Shown piece by piece: positions 42,789 through 51,080 of a stretch of DNA of 64,000 nt (positions are counted from its first letter, which is position 1; the number at the start of each line of letters is the position of its first letter). The DNA lies in assembly GCF_002024165.1 (NCBI RefSeq), contig NZ_MWQN01000001.1, positions 2,831,365 to 2,895,364 of the forward strand. Reading direction: 5' to 3'. The stretch is from Embleya scabrispora. Its GTDB lineage: Bacteria > Actinomycetota > Actinomycetes > Streptomycetales > Streptomycetaceae. Both the position numbers and the translations under genes were made by a program. The notes under the pieces were generated by a model. That model made no database searches. It was given only the letters and a program-made list of their open reading frames with translations, and was not told the origin of the DNA.

Positions 42789-43397
42789 ATGCGCAAGACG
42801 AACTCCCCGAACGCGCCGGGCACTTCCGGCGCTCCGCCGGAAGAAGCGCCCGTCGTCGAGCGCGACGACCGCGACCGCGCCGCCCGTCAGGCCCGGATCA
42901 CCGACGGCCCGGGCCCGATCCCGCCCGCGCCCGCCGACCCGCCGCCGGCGCCGGCCGCCGACCTCCCGCACCGACAGCACGACGACGCGGAGCCGTACGG
43001 GACCTCGGTCCTGCCGGTGCGCGGCGCGGGCAAGGCCGGCACACCCGCGGCCTCGGCCGGTGCCGGGGCGCGGAGTGCGAGCGGTGGCCGGCCGGCCGCG
43101 CGGCGCACCCCCACGCGCCGCACCGCCGCCGACGACGCGCTGGTCGACCGGGTCACCGGCGAGGAGTTGAACGCCCGCCTCCGGGACACCCTGTCGACCT
43201 TCGTGGACAGCCCCGCCGAGGCGGTCTCCGACGCCGACGAGGTGACCGCGCAGGTGGCCAAGCTGGCGACCGACGCCATCCAGGCCCGGCGCGCCGAGCT
43301 GGAGCGGCTGCGGCGCGAGGCCGGGGACGACACCGAACAACTGCGGCTCGCCCTGCAGAAGTACCGGGCCTTCGTAGAGATGATGCTGAAGTTCTGA
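42789..43397 (+). CDS. Soluble paralogue of the upstream protein, function unknown
   Basis: The protein has 202 residues. The first about 115 are Pro/Ala/Arg-rich and probably disordered; the rest (LRDTLSTFVDSPAEAVSDADEVTAQV then TEQLRLALQKYRAFVEMMLKF) parallels the C-terminal domain of the gene before it. The two therefore look like a duplicated pair, one membrane-bound and one soluble. Start ATG 42789 has GAGAGG ten bases upstream. It is separated from the IclR gene by a perfect palindrome. Confidence 0.6.
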   Translation: MRKTNSPNAPGTSGAPPEEAPVVERDDRDRAARQARITDGPGPIPPAPADPPPAPAADLPHRQHDDAEPYGTSVLPVRGAGKAGTPAASAGAGARSASGGRPAARRTPTRRTAADDALVDRVTGEELNARLRDTLSTFVDSPAEAVSDADEVTAQVAKLATDAIQARRAELERLRREAGDDTEQLRLALQKYRAFVEMMLKF

Positions 43398-43414
43398 GGG
43401 CGGACGCGGTCACC

Positions 43415-43448
43415 GACGGGGACTGTCACCCACGTGGGTGACAGTCCC
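43415..43448. terminator. 34-bp perfect palindrome at the end of the pca operon
   Basis: Arms 43415-43431 and 43432-43448 are exact complements with no spacer. It overlaps the last nine codons of the IclR gene, whose C-terminal residues CHPRG are encoded within it. Lying between converging genes it probably terminates both transcripts. Confidence 0.65.
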
Positions 43449-44235
43449 CGCCCGCGCCCTCGTCCGCGTCGGCGCCGATGTCCCCGCTCCCGGACCAGTG
43501 CAGCGCCACGTCCCGGGACAGCGCCCGGGCCGCCGTGGTCACCGTCGGCACCAGCCGCCGCAGGTCGGCCGTACGCCGCCCGGTCACCAGGGACAACGCC
43601 GCGATCACCGTGTCGTGGCGGTCCCGGATCGGCGCCGCCACCGAGTGCGCCCCCACCGTCATCTCCCCCGACGTGGTGGCCACGCCGGTGCGCCGGACCT
43701 CGGCCAGGCATACCCGCAGCCGCTCCGGGTCGGTGATGGTGCGCTCGGTGTGCGCGGCCAACGTCTCGGCCAGCACCCGCTCGCGCACCTGCCGGGGCGC
43801 GTAGGCGAGCAACACCTTGCCGACCCCGGTGGCGTGCAGCGGCAACTCGACACCCACCCGGGTGACGATCGGCATCGAGCGGGTGCCGCGCAGACGTTCC
43901 AGATACAGCGCCTTGCCGTCGCGCAGCACCGCGAGCTGCACGTTCTCGTGGGTCGCCTCGTACAAATCCTCCATGTGCGGCAGAGCCAGATCGCGCAGAT
44001 CGGTCGCGGCGTGCGCCTGCGCGCCGATGTGCCACAGCTTGACCCCGACCCGATACGACCCGTCGTCCAGCCGCTCCAGAAAACCCCCGCCGACCAGCTC
44101 GGCGACGAGGCGATGCCCGGTGGCGAGCGCCAGGTCGGCCCGCCGGCACACCTCCGTCAGGGTCAACCGGCCGTCCCCGGCCGCGAACGCGCCGAGGATG
44201 GCCATCACCTTGCCGGTCACGGTGACGGGTGTCAT
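43426..44235 (-). CDS. pcaR: IclR-family regulator of the protocatechuate operon
   Basis: The protein has 269 residues. An N-terminal winged helix (KVMAILGAFAAGDGRLTLTEVCRRADLALATGHRL) precedes the IclR effector domain, with LPLHATGVGKVLLAY and a later GAHSVAAPIRD. IclR proteins such as PcaR/PcaU bind beta-ketoadipate or protocatechuate. It is the last gene of the pca operon (Shine-Dalgarno GGGAGG, start ATG 44235, 13 bp after pcaC), consistent with local autoregulation. The pcaR name rests on context rather than on a tested identity. Confidence 0.82.
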   Translation of the reverse strand: MTPVTVTGKVMAILGAFAAGDGRLTLTEVCRRADLALATGHRLVAELVGGGFLERLDDGSYRVGVKLWHIGAQAHAATDLRDLALPHMEDLYEATHENVQLAVLRDGKALYLERLRGTRSMPIVTRVGVELPLHATGVGKVLLAYAPRQVRERVLAETLAAHTERTITDPERLRVCLAEVRRTGVATTSGEMTVGAHSVAAPIRDRHDTVIAALSLVTGRRTADLRRLVPTVTTAARALSRDVALHWSGSGDIGADADEGAGGDCHPRG

Positions 44236-44248
44236 CGGCGGCCCTCCC

Positions 44249-44617
44249 TCACTCGCCGAGTTCGGCCCGGACCCGTTGCGCCACCGCGAAGGCGCTGTTC
44301 GCCGCCGGCACGCCGCAGTAGATCGCGGTCTGCAACAGCACCTCCTTGATCTCGTCCCAGCTCAGGCCGTTGGTCCGGGCCGCCTTCAGGTGCATCGCGA
44401 GTTCGTCGAGGTGGTGGCCGGCCACCAGGGCGGTGAGCGTGACGCAGCTGCGGGTACGGCGGTCCAGGCCGGGCCGGGTCCAGATCTCGCCCCACGCGTA
44501 GCGGGTGATCAGGTCCTGGTAGTCGGCGGTCAGTTCGGTGGTACCCGCGACGGCCCGATCCACATGCGCGTCGCCCAGCACCTCGCGCCGCACCCGCATC
44601 CCGTCGGCGTGGCTCAT
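44249..44617 (-). CDS. pcaC: 4-carboxymuconolactone decarboxylase
   Basis: The protein has 122 residues, a stand-alone CMD-type AhpD-like fold. Signature stretches are WTRPGLDRRTRSCVTLTALVAGHHLDELAMHLKAA and EIKEVLLQTAIYCGVPAANSAF. It decarboxylates 4-carboxymuconolactone to beta-ketoadipate enol-lactone. In many actinomycetes PcaC is fused to PcaD as PcaL; here the two are separate genes joined by an ATGA overlap at 44614-44617. Confidence 0.93.
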   Translation of the reverse strand: MSHADGMRVRREVLGDAHVDRAVAGTTELTADYQDLITRYAWGEIWTRPGLDRRTRSCVTLTALVAGHHLDELAMHLKAARTNGLSWDEIKEVLLQTAIYCGVPAANSAFAVAQRVRAELGE

Positions 44618-45393
44618 CCCCGCACCCCCGCCGTCAGGTGCGCCAGCATCGCCGAGGTGACCGCCTCGGCCTGCTGGATGTTCGCCAGGTGCGCGGCGTC
44701 GGCGACCTCCACCAGCGTCGCGCCGGGGATGCCGGCGGCCAGCTCGCGGGCGTGTTCGAGCGGCGTGGACGGGTCCCGCTCGGCGCCGATCACCAGCGTG
44801 GGCGCGCCGATCCGGCCCAGTTCGGCGCGCAGGTCGTAGCCCGCGAGCGCGTCGCAACAACCGGCGTAACCCTCCGGCGGGCAGGCGTACAACATCTCCA
44901 GGATCCGCCGCACCGCGGCCGGCTCCCGCTCGATGTACTCGGGGGTGAACCAGCGCCGGATCACCGTGTCGGCGAGTTGCCGCATGCCCTGCGCGCGCAC
45001 CGTCGCGGCCCGCTCCCGCCAGCCCTCGGGCTCGCCGAATCGCGCCGAGGAGCAACACGCGATCAGCCCGGTCAGCCGCTCGGGACGATGCACGCCCATC
45101 CACAGGCCGACCGCGCCGCCGAGCGAGACACCGGCGTAGGCGAACCGCCCGATCCCGTAGGAGTCGGCCAGCGTCAGCACGTCGCCGACCAGGTCGGCGA
45201 CCGAGTCGGTGCCCGGCACCGGGTGCGAGCGGCCGTGTCCGCGCAGGTCGTAGCGCAGCACCCGGTGATCCCTGGACAACTCCGGGATCTGCGCGTCCCA
45301 CATGCCCAGTTCGGTGCCGAGCGAGGGGCCGAGGATCACCACCGGGGCGTCGGCCGGGCCGTCGAAGCGGTGGTTGAGCGTGGCGATCGTCAT
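44614..45393 (-). CDS. pcaD: 3-oxoadipate enol-lactonase
   Basis: The protein has 259 residues, an alpha/beta-hydrolase. The nucleophile Ser is in YAGVSLGGAVGLWM (about residue 90), with YDLRGHGRSHPVPG before it and a catalytic His in VADAAHLANIQQ near 235. It opens beta-ketoadipate enol-lactone to beta-ketoadipate. The start ATG 45393 overlaps the pcaB stop by four bases. Confidence 0.93.
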   Translation of the reverse strand: MTIATLNHRFDGPADAPVVILGPSLGTELGMWDAQIPELSRDHRVLRYDLRGHGRSHPVPGTDSVADLVGDVLTLADSYGIGRFAYAGVSLGGAVGLWMGVHRPERLTGLIACCSSARFGEPEGWRERAATVRAQGMRQLADTVIRRWFTPEYIEREPAAVRRILEMLYACPPEGYAGCCDALAGYDLRAELGRIGAPTLVIGAERDPSTPLEHARELAAGIPGATLVEVADAAHLANIQQAEAVTSAMLAHLTAGVRG

Positions 45394-46772
45394 GTGACCT
45401 TCTCTGGGAACCTGAACACGGTGCGGTGGTGCGCGAGCGCCCGGTCGATCAGGGCCGGGGCGGAGCCGAGATGGCCGGCGGGGTCGAACAGCGTCTCGTC
45501 GGCCTCCCCCAGCACATCACGAAGGTGCCGGCCGGTTCGCGCCGAGGTCCGCGAGGCGTCGGTGAGCAGTCGGCGGGCCTGTGTCGCGCCGTACTCGGCG
45601 GTCAACTCCGCGACCAGCCGCTCGGACACGATCCGCCCTCCGGTCAGCTCCAGGTTGGCCCGCATCCGTTCCGGGAAGACGACGAGCCCTTCGGCCAGTT
45701 CGGCCGCCGTCGAGGCCGCGCCGCCCGCCAGGCGCAGTGCCGCGCGCAGCGGCTGCCACTCCGCGTGCCAGGCGCCGGCCGGGCGCTGATACTCGGCGCC
45801 CGCCGCCGAGGCGGCCAGGATCGAGGCGTAGCCGGGCACCTGCCGGGCGGCCGAGACGATCAGCACCGACAGCACCGGGTTGTGCTTGTGCGGCATCGCC
45901 GAGGACCCGCCGTGCCCGGCGCCGGTCGCCTCCGCCACCTCACCCACCTCGGTCTGGCCGAGCAGCGCGACATCACCGGCGAACTTGCCCAACGCGCCGG
46001 TGATCCGGACCGACGCACCGGCCAGGTCCAGGATCGGGGCGCGCAGCGTATGCCAGGGCAACACCGCTTCGGCCAGACCCAGTTCCTCGGCGAACGGGGC
46101 GAGCAGCGCGATCCCGTGCGGGCCGAGCGCGGCCAGGGTGCCCGCCGCGCCGCCCAGTTGCGCCGGCAGCGCGGCGCGGACCGCGCGGGTGTGCGCCCAG
46201 GCGTCGGTGACCGCGACGCACCACCCGGCCGCGACCAGCCCGAAGGTGGTCGGCACCGCGTGCTGGGTGAGCGTACGACCGGCCTGGAGCGTGTCGCGGT
46301 GCCGTTCGGCCAGATCGGCCAGCGCGGCGGCGGTGCGGGCCAGATCGGACAGCGTCGAGTCCAGGGCGCGGGCGGCGACCAGCATCGTGGCGCTGTCCAC
46401 GATGTCCTGGCTGGTCGCGCCCAGGTGCACGTGGTCGGCGGCGGCCGGGTCGACGGCGCGCACCGCCGCTTGGAGGTCCTGTACGAGCGGGACCACCGGG
46501 TTGCCCGCGCCGCGCGCGCGACGGGCCAGGTCGACCGGGTCGAACGTGCCCCGGGTGCCCGCCTCGATCGCGGCGGCGGCCTCGGCCGGGATCAGCCCGA
46601 TCCGGGCCTGGGCCCGGGCCAGCGCGGCCTCCACGTCGAGCAGCGCCCGCAGGTACGCGGCATCGCTCGTGGCCGCCTCGACGGGCGTCCCGGCCCGGAC
46701 CGGTTCGAGCAGCCCCGCGTCGACCTCGTCGTACGCGGGATCGCGGTCGGGCACGCGGTTCCGGCCGGCCAC
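45390..46772 (-). CDS. pcaB: 3-carboxy-cis,cis-muconate cycloisomerase
   Basis: The protein has about 460 residues of the fumarase/aspartase superfamily. The signature GSSAMPHKHNPV is clear, preceded by HVHLGATSQDIVDSA and RTLTQHAVPTTFG. It lactonises 3-carboxymuconate to 4-carboxymuconolactone. The start is uncertain: GTG 46772 lies ten bases after the pcaG stop without a good ribosome site, and a TTG further upstream would overlap pcaG. The common N-terminus of the family begins near DAGLLEPVRAGTPVEAA, so the exact start matters little to function. Confidence 0.93.
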   Translation of the reverse strand: MAGRNRVPDRDPAYDEVDAGLLEPVRAGTPVEAATSDAAYLRALLDVEAALARAQARIGLIPAEAAAAIEAGTRGTFDPVDLARRARGAGNPVVPLVQDLQAAVRAVDPAAADHVHLGATSQDIVDSATMLVAARALDSTLSDLARTAAALADLAERHRDTLQAGRTLTQHAVPTTFGLVAAGWCVAVTDAWAHTRAVRAALPAQLGGAAGTLAALGPHGIALLAPFAEELGLAEAVLPWHTLRAPILDLAGASVRITGALGKFAGDVALLGQTEVGEVAEATGAGHGGSSAMPHKHNPVLSVLIVSAARQVPGYASILAASAAGAEYQRPAGAWHAEWQPLRAALRLAGGAASTAAELAEGLVVFPERMRANLELTGGRIVSERLVAELTAEYGATQARRLLTDASRTSARTGRHLRDVLGEADETLFDPAGHLGSAPALIDRALAHHRTVFRFPEKVT

Positions 46773-46782
46773 GGGGTCACGG

Positions 46783-47412
46783 TCACACGGCAAGGAAAAC
46801 GGTCTCCTGTTCGCCCTGGATGTGCACATCGAAGCGGTAGGATCCCGATTCCTCCCGCACGGCGATCAGCGTCTCATGCCGGCTCGCCGGAACCAGCGCG
46901 AACAGCGGGTCCGCGTGGCGATCGTCCTCGGGGAAGTACACCCGGGTGACCGCTCGGCGCAGCATGCCGCGCGCGAAGACCGACATGGCCAGGTACGGGT
47001 TCGCGTCGGCCCCGGGCGCGCCGGGCCGAACCGTGGTGAACGCGTAGCGGCCGAGCCGGTCCACCGCCGCCCGCCCCCACCCGGTGAAGGTCACCCCGTC
47101 GCGCGCGAAGGAGCCGGGCGCGCGGGGGATCCGGCCCGCCGCGTCGGCCTGCCAGATCTCCACGACGGCGTCCGGGACGGGCACACCCGCGCCGTCGTAC
47201 ACCGTGCCGTGCACCCGGATCGCGCCGGGCGCGTGCGGCGGGACCAGGTCCGGGCCGCCGGCGAAGGGCAGCGCGTAGCCGAAGAACGGCCCGACGGTCT
47301 GCGACGGGGTGAGCCCGCCGTCCGGGTTCGGCATGGCGCCCTCGGTACCGATCGGCCAGGTGTTCGTCGGCGGGGCGCTGTTCGGCGAGGTGTTGGTCGG
47401 CCGGGTGCTCAT
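46783..47412 (-). CDS. pcaG: Protocatechuate 3,4-dioxygenase alpha subunit
   Basis: The protein has 209 residues. It contains LTPSQTVGPFFGYALPF, the alpha-subunit opening, and VEIWQADAAGRI and VYFPEDDRHADPLFALVP. It lacks the four iron ligands of the beta subunit, as expected. With PcaH it forms the intradiol ring-cleaving enzyme that makes 3-carboxy-cis,cis-muconate. The first about 30 residues are a Thr/Pro/Asn-rich extension. The start ATG 47412 overlaps the pcaH stop as ATGA. Confidence 0.94.
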   Translation of the reverse strand: MSTRPTNTSPNSAPPTNTWPIGTEGAMPNPDGGLTPSQTVGPFFGYALPFAGGPDLVPPHAPGAIRVHGTVYDGAGVPVPDAVVEIWQADAAGRIPRAPGSFARDGVTFTGWGRAAVDRLGRYAFTTVRPGAPGADANPYLAMSVFARGMLRRAVTRVYFPEDDRHADPLFALVPASRHETLIAVREESGSYRFDVHIQGEQETVFLAV

Positions 47413-48176
47413 CGGTCCTCCGTCGGGGTCGCGCTCGCGCCGCCGAGCACGATGTCCCACCGGTAGCCGAGCGCCCAGTCGCTCACGGTGGTGTCCATGT
47501 CGAAGCCGGCGATCATCCGGCGGCGGGCCCGCTCGTCGCGGACCGAGTTGAAGATCGGGTCGTAGGCGAACAGCGGGTCGCCCGGGAAGTACATCTGGGT
47601 CACCAGGCGCTGGGTGAAGGCGGTGCCGAAGAGCGAGAAGTGGATGTGCGCGGGGCGCCAGGCGTTGTGGGAATTGCCCCACGGGTACGCGCCGGGCTTG
47701 ATCGTGACGAACCGGTAGCGGCCCTCGTCGTCGGTCAGGCAGCGGCCGGCGCCGGTGAAGTTGGGGTCGAGCGGGGCGGGGTGGCGGTCGGCCTTGTGCG
47801 GGTAGCGGCCGGCCGCGTTGGCCTGCCACAGCTCGACCAGTTGCCCACGCAGCGGCCGACCCGACTCGTCCAGTACCCGCCCGCCGAGCACGATGCGCTC
47901 GCCGAGCGGTTCGCCGACGTGTTGCGCGGTGAGGTCGGCGTCGAGCGGGTGTACGTCGGCGAGGCCGAACACCGGGCCGGTGGGCTCGGTGGCGCCGCTC
48001 GGCGGGATCACCAACGGCTGCCGGGGGCTGCGCAGTTCGGTGCTCCGGTAGGCGGCGAAGTCGAACTCGGGCAACCGGAGCGGAGGTTCGGGTGCGGGAC
48101 GAACGCTCGGACCGGGCCGGGCCCCGGGTGCGCGGCGGTCCGGTCGGCCGTCGATACGGTCGTGCGGGGTGGTCAT
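47409..48176 (-). CDS. pcaH: Protocatechuate 3,4-dioxygenase beta subunit
   Basis: The protein has 255 residues. The ferric iron ligands are visible as Tyr in GRYPHKAD, Tyr in KPGAYPWGN and two His in RPAHIHFSLFG. WQANAAGRY and the MYFPGDPLFAYDPIFNS loop are typical of the family. It holds the active site for intradiol cleavage of protocatechuate. Start ATG 48176, 13 bp after the pcaF stop. Confidence 0.95.
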   Translation of the reverse strand: MTTPHDRIDGRPDRRAPGARPGPSVRPAPEPPLRLPEFDFAAYRSTELRSPRQPLVIPPSGATEPTGPVFGLADVHPLDADLTAQHVGEPLGERIVLGGRVLDESGRPLRGQLVELWQANAAGRYPHKADRHPAPLDPNFTGAGRCLTDDEGRYRFVTIKPGAYPWGNSHNAWRPAHIHFSLFGTAFTQRLVTQMYFPGDPLFAYDPIFNSVRDERARRRMIAGFDMDTTVSDWALGYRWDIVLGGASATPTEDR

Positions 48177-48189
48177 CGGGCGTCTCTCC

Positions 48190-49377
48190 TCAGTTCTCCA
48201 CCGTGACGGCCAGGCCCTGGCCGACGCCGATGCACAGTGCGGCCAGGCCCAGGCCGCCGCCTCGGCGGTGCAACCGGTGCGCGAGCGTGCCCAGGATCCG
48301 GGCGCCGGACGCGCCGAGCGGATGGCCGAGCGCGAGCGCGCCGCCGAGCGGGTTGACCACGGCCGGATCCACCTCGGGCCATTCGCTGAGGCAGGCGAGC
48401 GCCTGGGCGGCGAACGCCTCGTTGAGTTCGACCGCGTCCAGGTCGGCGAGGCCGCGACCGGCCCGGGCCAGCGCGCGCCGGCCCGCCTCGACCGGGCCGA
48501 TGCCGAACCGGCGCGGGTCCACGCCGTGCACGCCGCTCGCGGTGATCCGGGCCAGCGGCGCGCGGCCGATGGCCCGCAGTCCCGCCGCGTCCGCCACGAG
48601 CAGCGCGGCGGCGCCGTCGTTGAGCGGCGAGGCGTTGCCCGCGGTGATCGTGCCGTCCGGGCGGAACGACGGCTCGAGCCCGGCCAGCACCTCGGGGGTG
48701 CTGCCGGGCCGGACCGACTCGTCCCGGACCAGGTCCACCCCGGGAACCGGGACCACCTCGTCGGCGAACGCGCCGGCGGCCCATGCGGCGGCGGCCCCGG
48801 CGTGCGACGCGGCGGCGTAGGCGTCCTGCGCCTCCCGGGTCACGCCGTATTCCGCGGCCAGTTGCTCGGTCGCCTCGCCGAGGCCGACGGTCCACTCGGC
48901 GGGCATGCGCGGATTGACCATGCGCCAGCCGAGCGTGGTCGAGTGCAGCGTCTCGTGGCCGGTGGGATAGCCCCGGCCGGGCTTGGCCAGCACCCACGGC
49001 GCGCGCGACATCGACTCGACCCCGCCCGCGACCACGATCGAGGCGTCGCCGACCGCGATCGCGCGGGCCGCCTGGATCACCGCCTCCAGGCCGGATCCGC
49101 ACAGCCGGTTCACCGTGACGCCGGGCACCGAGGTGGGCAGTCCGGCGAGCAGCACGGCCATCCGCGCCACGTCCCGGTTGTCCTCGCCGGCCCCGTTGGC
49201 GGCGCCGAACACCACGTCGTCGACGCGCTCCGGGTCCAGGTCCGGCGCCCGGTCGAGCAGGGCGCGCAGCACGGTCGCGGCCAGGTCGTCCGGCCGCACC
49301 CCGGCCAGCGCGCCGCCGTGGCGACCGATGGGCGTGCGTACGGCGTCCACCAGATAGACGTCCTCGAGCCCGTTCAT
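48190..49377 (-). CDS. pcaF: Beta-ketoadipyl-CoA thiolase
   Basis: The protein has 395 residues. Thiolase motifs are NRLCGSGLEAV with the nucleophile Cys near 90, the C-terminal GHPLGASGARI with the catalytic His, and CIGVGQGLAV with the second Cys. It cleaves beta-ketoadipyl-CoA to succinyl-CoA and acetyl-CoA, the last pathway step. It is first in the operon although it acts last. The CoA transferase subunits PcaI and PcaJ are not in this window. Confidence 0.93.
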   Translation of the reverse strand: MNGLEDVYLVDAVRTPIGRHGGALAGVRPDDLAATVLRALLDRAPDLDPERVDDVVFGAANGAGEDNRDVARMAVLLAGLPTSVPGVTVNRLCGSGLEAVIQAARAIAVGDASIVVAGGVESMSRAPWVLAKPGRGYPTGHETLHSTTLGWRMVNPRMPAEWTVGLGEATEQLAAEYGVTREAQDAYAAASHAGAAAAWAAGAFADEVVPVPGVDLVRDESVRPGSTPEVLAGLEPSFRPDGTITAGNASPLNDGAAALLVADAAGLRAIGRAPLARITASGVHGVDPRRFGIGPVEAGRRALARAGRGLADLDAVELNEAFAAQALACLSEWPEVDPAVVNPLGGALALGHPLGASGARILGTLAHRLHRRGGGLGLAALCIGVGQGLAVTVEN

Positions 49378-49585
49378 GCGCTCTCCCCTGCGGCGGCGAT
49401 GTCGTACCGCCCACCGTGCCGCCTGACGCCCGACCGCCGGGCGCCCGGATTCCGCTCAGCGGAAGCGCGTGCTCCGGCCGGGAGTCGAACGTTTGCCCGG
49501 ATCGCGCCCGTGGACGGCCCCGACTGGACTAGCCTTCGATCGCCCGTCGCGGGGCGCGCGGCACACCCACGGGGAGGACCGGCAC

Positions 49586-50254
49586 ATGGCAATGCGCAAG
49601 GCGACCATGCAGCGGCAGGTCGCGGAGGTGGTGGCCGCGGCCGTGCCCGGCGACGAACCGCTGTGCACGATGTTCGTGGTCCGCGGGCCGAACCCGATGT
49701 TGTTCGCGCTCTTCGGCGGCATCGGCGCGCTGATCGGGGCGTCGATGTCCGACTACTACTTCTTCACGGTCACCCGCCAAGGGGTGCTGTTCCACCGCGC
49801 GAGTTCGCTGAGCAGCAGGCCGAAGGAGGTGGCCTACGCGCTGACCCACGCGCAGGCCGGGGCGCTGTTGAGCGGGCTGGAGACGAAGACGACCTGGAGC
49901 CGGATGTTCTTCCACTTCCCCGGCAAGGACAAGCCCGCCAAGCTCAACTTCCCGCGCCCGTGGCGCACCGAGGGCGAGTGGATCTTCCGCTACCTCACGG
50001 ACGCGTACGCGGCGTCCGGCGGCGTTCCGCAGGGCGGCGGCCACCCGGGCCAGGTGCCGCGGCAGTACGCGCCGCAGGCGGCGAGCCCGTACCCGGGGCA
50101 GGCACCGCAGCAGTACGCCGGCCAGGCGCCGCAGCAATATCCGGGCCAAGCCCCGCAGAACGGGTACTCGGGACAGGCACCCGGCCAGTACGCGCCGCAG
50201 CCTCCGCACCAGCCGCCGGGCCCGCCGCCCGGGCCGTACCCGGCACAGGGCTGA
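49586..50254 (+). CDS. Membrane-associated protein with a Gln/Pro/Tyr repeat tail
   Basis: The protein has 222 residues. A single hydrophobic segment (MLFALFGGIGALIGASM, about 38-54) lies in an otherwise soluble domain of about 145 residues that ends near RTEGEWIFRYL. From about residue 155 to the end the protein is a repeat of Q-A-P-Q-Q-Y-x-G type units, a low-complexity tail likely to be disordered. I do not recognise the folded domain. Start ATG 49586 follows GGGGAGG. No neighbour suggests a function. Confidence 0.7.
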   Translation: MAMRKATMQRQVAEVVAAAVPGDEPLCTMFVVRGPNPMLFALFGGIGALIGASMSDYYFFTVTRQGVLFHRASSLSSRPKEVAYALTHAQAGALLSGLETKTTWSRMFFHFPGKDKPAKLNFPRPWRTEGEWIFRYLTDAYAASGGVPQGGGHPGQVPRQYAPQAASPYPGQAPQQYAGQAPQQYPGQAPQNGYSGQAPGQYAPQPPHQPPGPPPGPYPAQG

Positions 50255-50339
50255 TCCGACCCGGCGCGCCCCGGCCGAGGTCGGCCCGGTCCGGTCGGGC
50301 CCGGGTCGTCACCTTCCGCCCCCCACCGCCCGCTATCCG

Positions 50340-50918
50340 CTATCCGCGCAGCGGCAACGGCAGTGGTACGGCGGGCAGTCCGTCGATGCTCGCGACGTTG
50401 TGCGGCTTGTTGCCGAGGTATTCCACGAACTCCTCGTCGGTCTTGCGGGCCATGTACTCCTCGTGCAGGGTGCGCTCCTCGCGATAGTCCATGAACGGGA
50501 CGGCGAACCCACAGGTGTCTCGGATCAGCTTCGCCCGCACCACCACCACCGCGCGCAGCCCGGCGGCATCCGCGGCACCGAAGCGGGCCACCAGGTCGAC
50601 GAAGCGCGGGTCGTCGCGGAAGATCGGCTCGCCCGTGCCGTGCACCCGGACGATCTTCGGCGGCCCCTCGAACGCGCACCACATCAGGGTGATCCGGCCG
50701 TTCTCCCGCAGGTGCGCGATGGTCTCGGCGTGGCTGCCGCCGAAGTCCAGGTAGGCCACGGTCCGTTCGTCCAGCACGACGAGGGTGCCGGCCCGCCCCT
50801 TGGGCGACACGTTGACATGGCCGTCGTCGGCGAGCGGCGCGCTCCCCACGAAGAAGACGGGTTGGTCCTCGATGAACTTGCGCAGTCGGTCGTCGATCCG
50901 CTCGTACGTTTTTCCCAT
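50340..50918 (-). CDS. PNPOx-fold flavin/heme-binding protein
   Basis: The protein has 192 residues with the split-barrel of pyridoxamine-phosphate-oxidase-like proteins: IEDQPVFFVGSAPLADDGHVNVSPKG, TVAYLDFGGSHAETIAHLRENGRITLMWCAFEG and VRVHGTGEPIF. Such proteins bind FMN, F420 or heme; the cofactor here is unknown. PNPO itself is ruled out by the absence of its C-terminal signature. Start ATG 50918 has only a weak ribosome site. Confidence 0.82.
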   Translation of the reverse strand: MGKTYERIDDRLRKFIEDQPVFFVGSAPLADDGHVNVSPKGRAGTLVVLDERTVAYLDFGGSHAETIAHLRENGRITLMWCAFEGPPKIVRVHGTGEPIFRDDPRFVDLVARFGAADAAGLRAVVVVRAKLIRDTCGFAVPFMDYREERTLHEEYMARKTDEEFVEYLGNKPHNVASIDGLPAVPLPLPLRG

Positions 50919-51080
50919 GTCCGCATTATCCGAACATGGGTTCGTCGGGCCCACGCAATAACAGGACCGTCTCGGAACCCGGACGCCGATCCCGACATGC
51001 GGACCTCCGTCACGTACCCGACCGGCATCGATCCGTCGCGGCGGCGCCCGATGGGTGCGAAGCCCCGAGGCGTCGCGACG

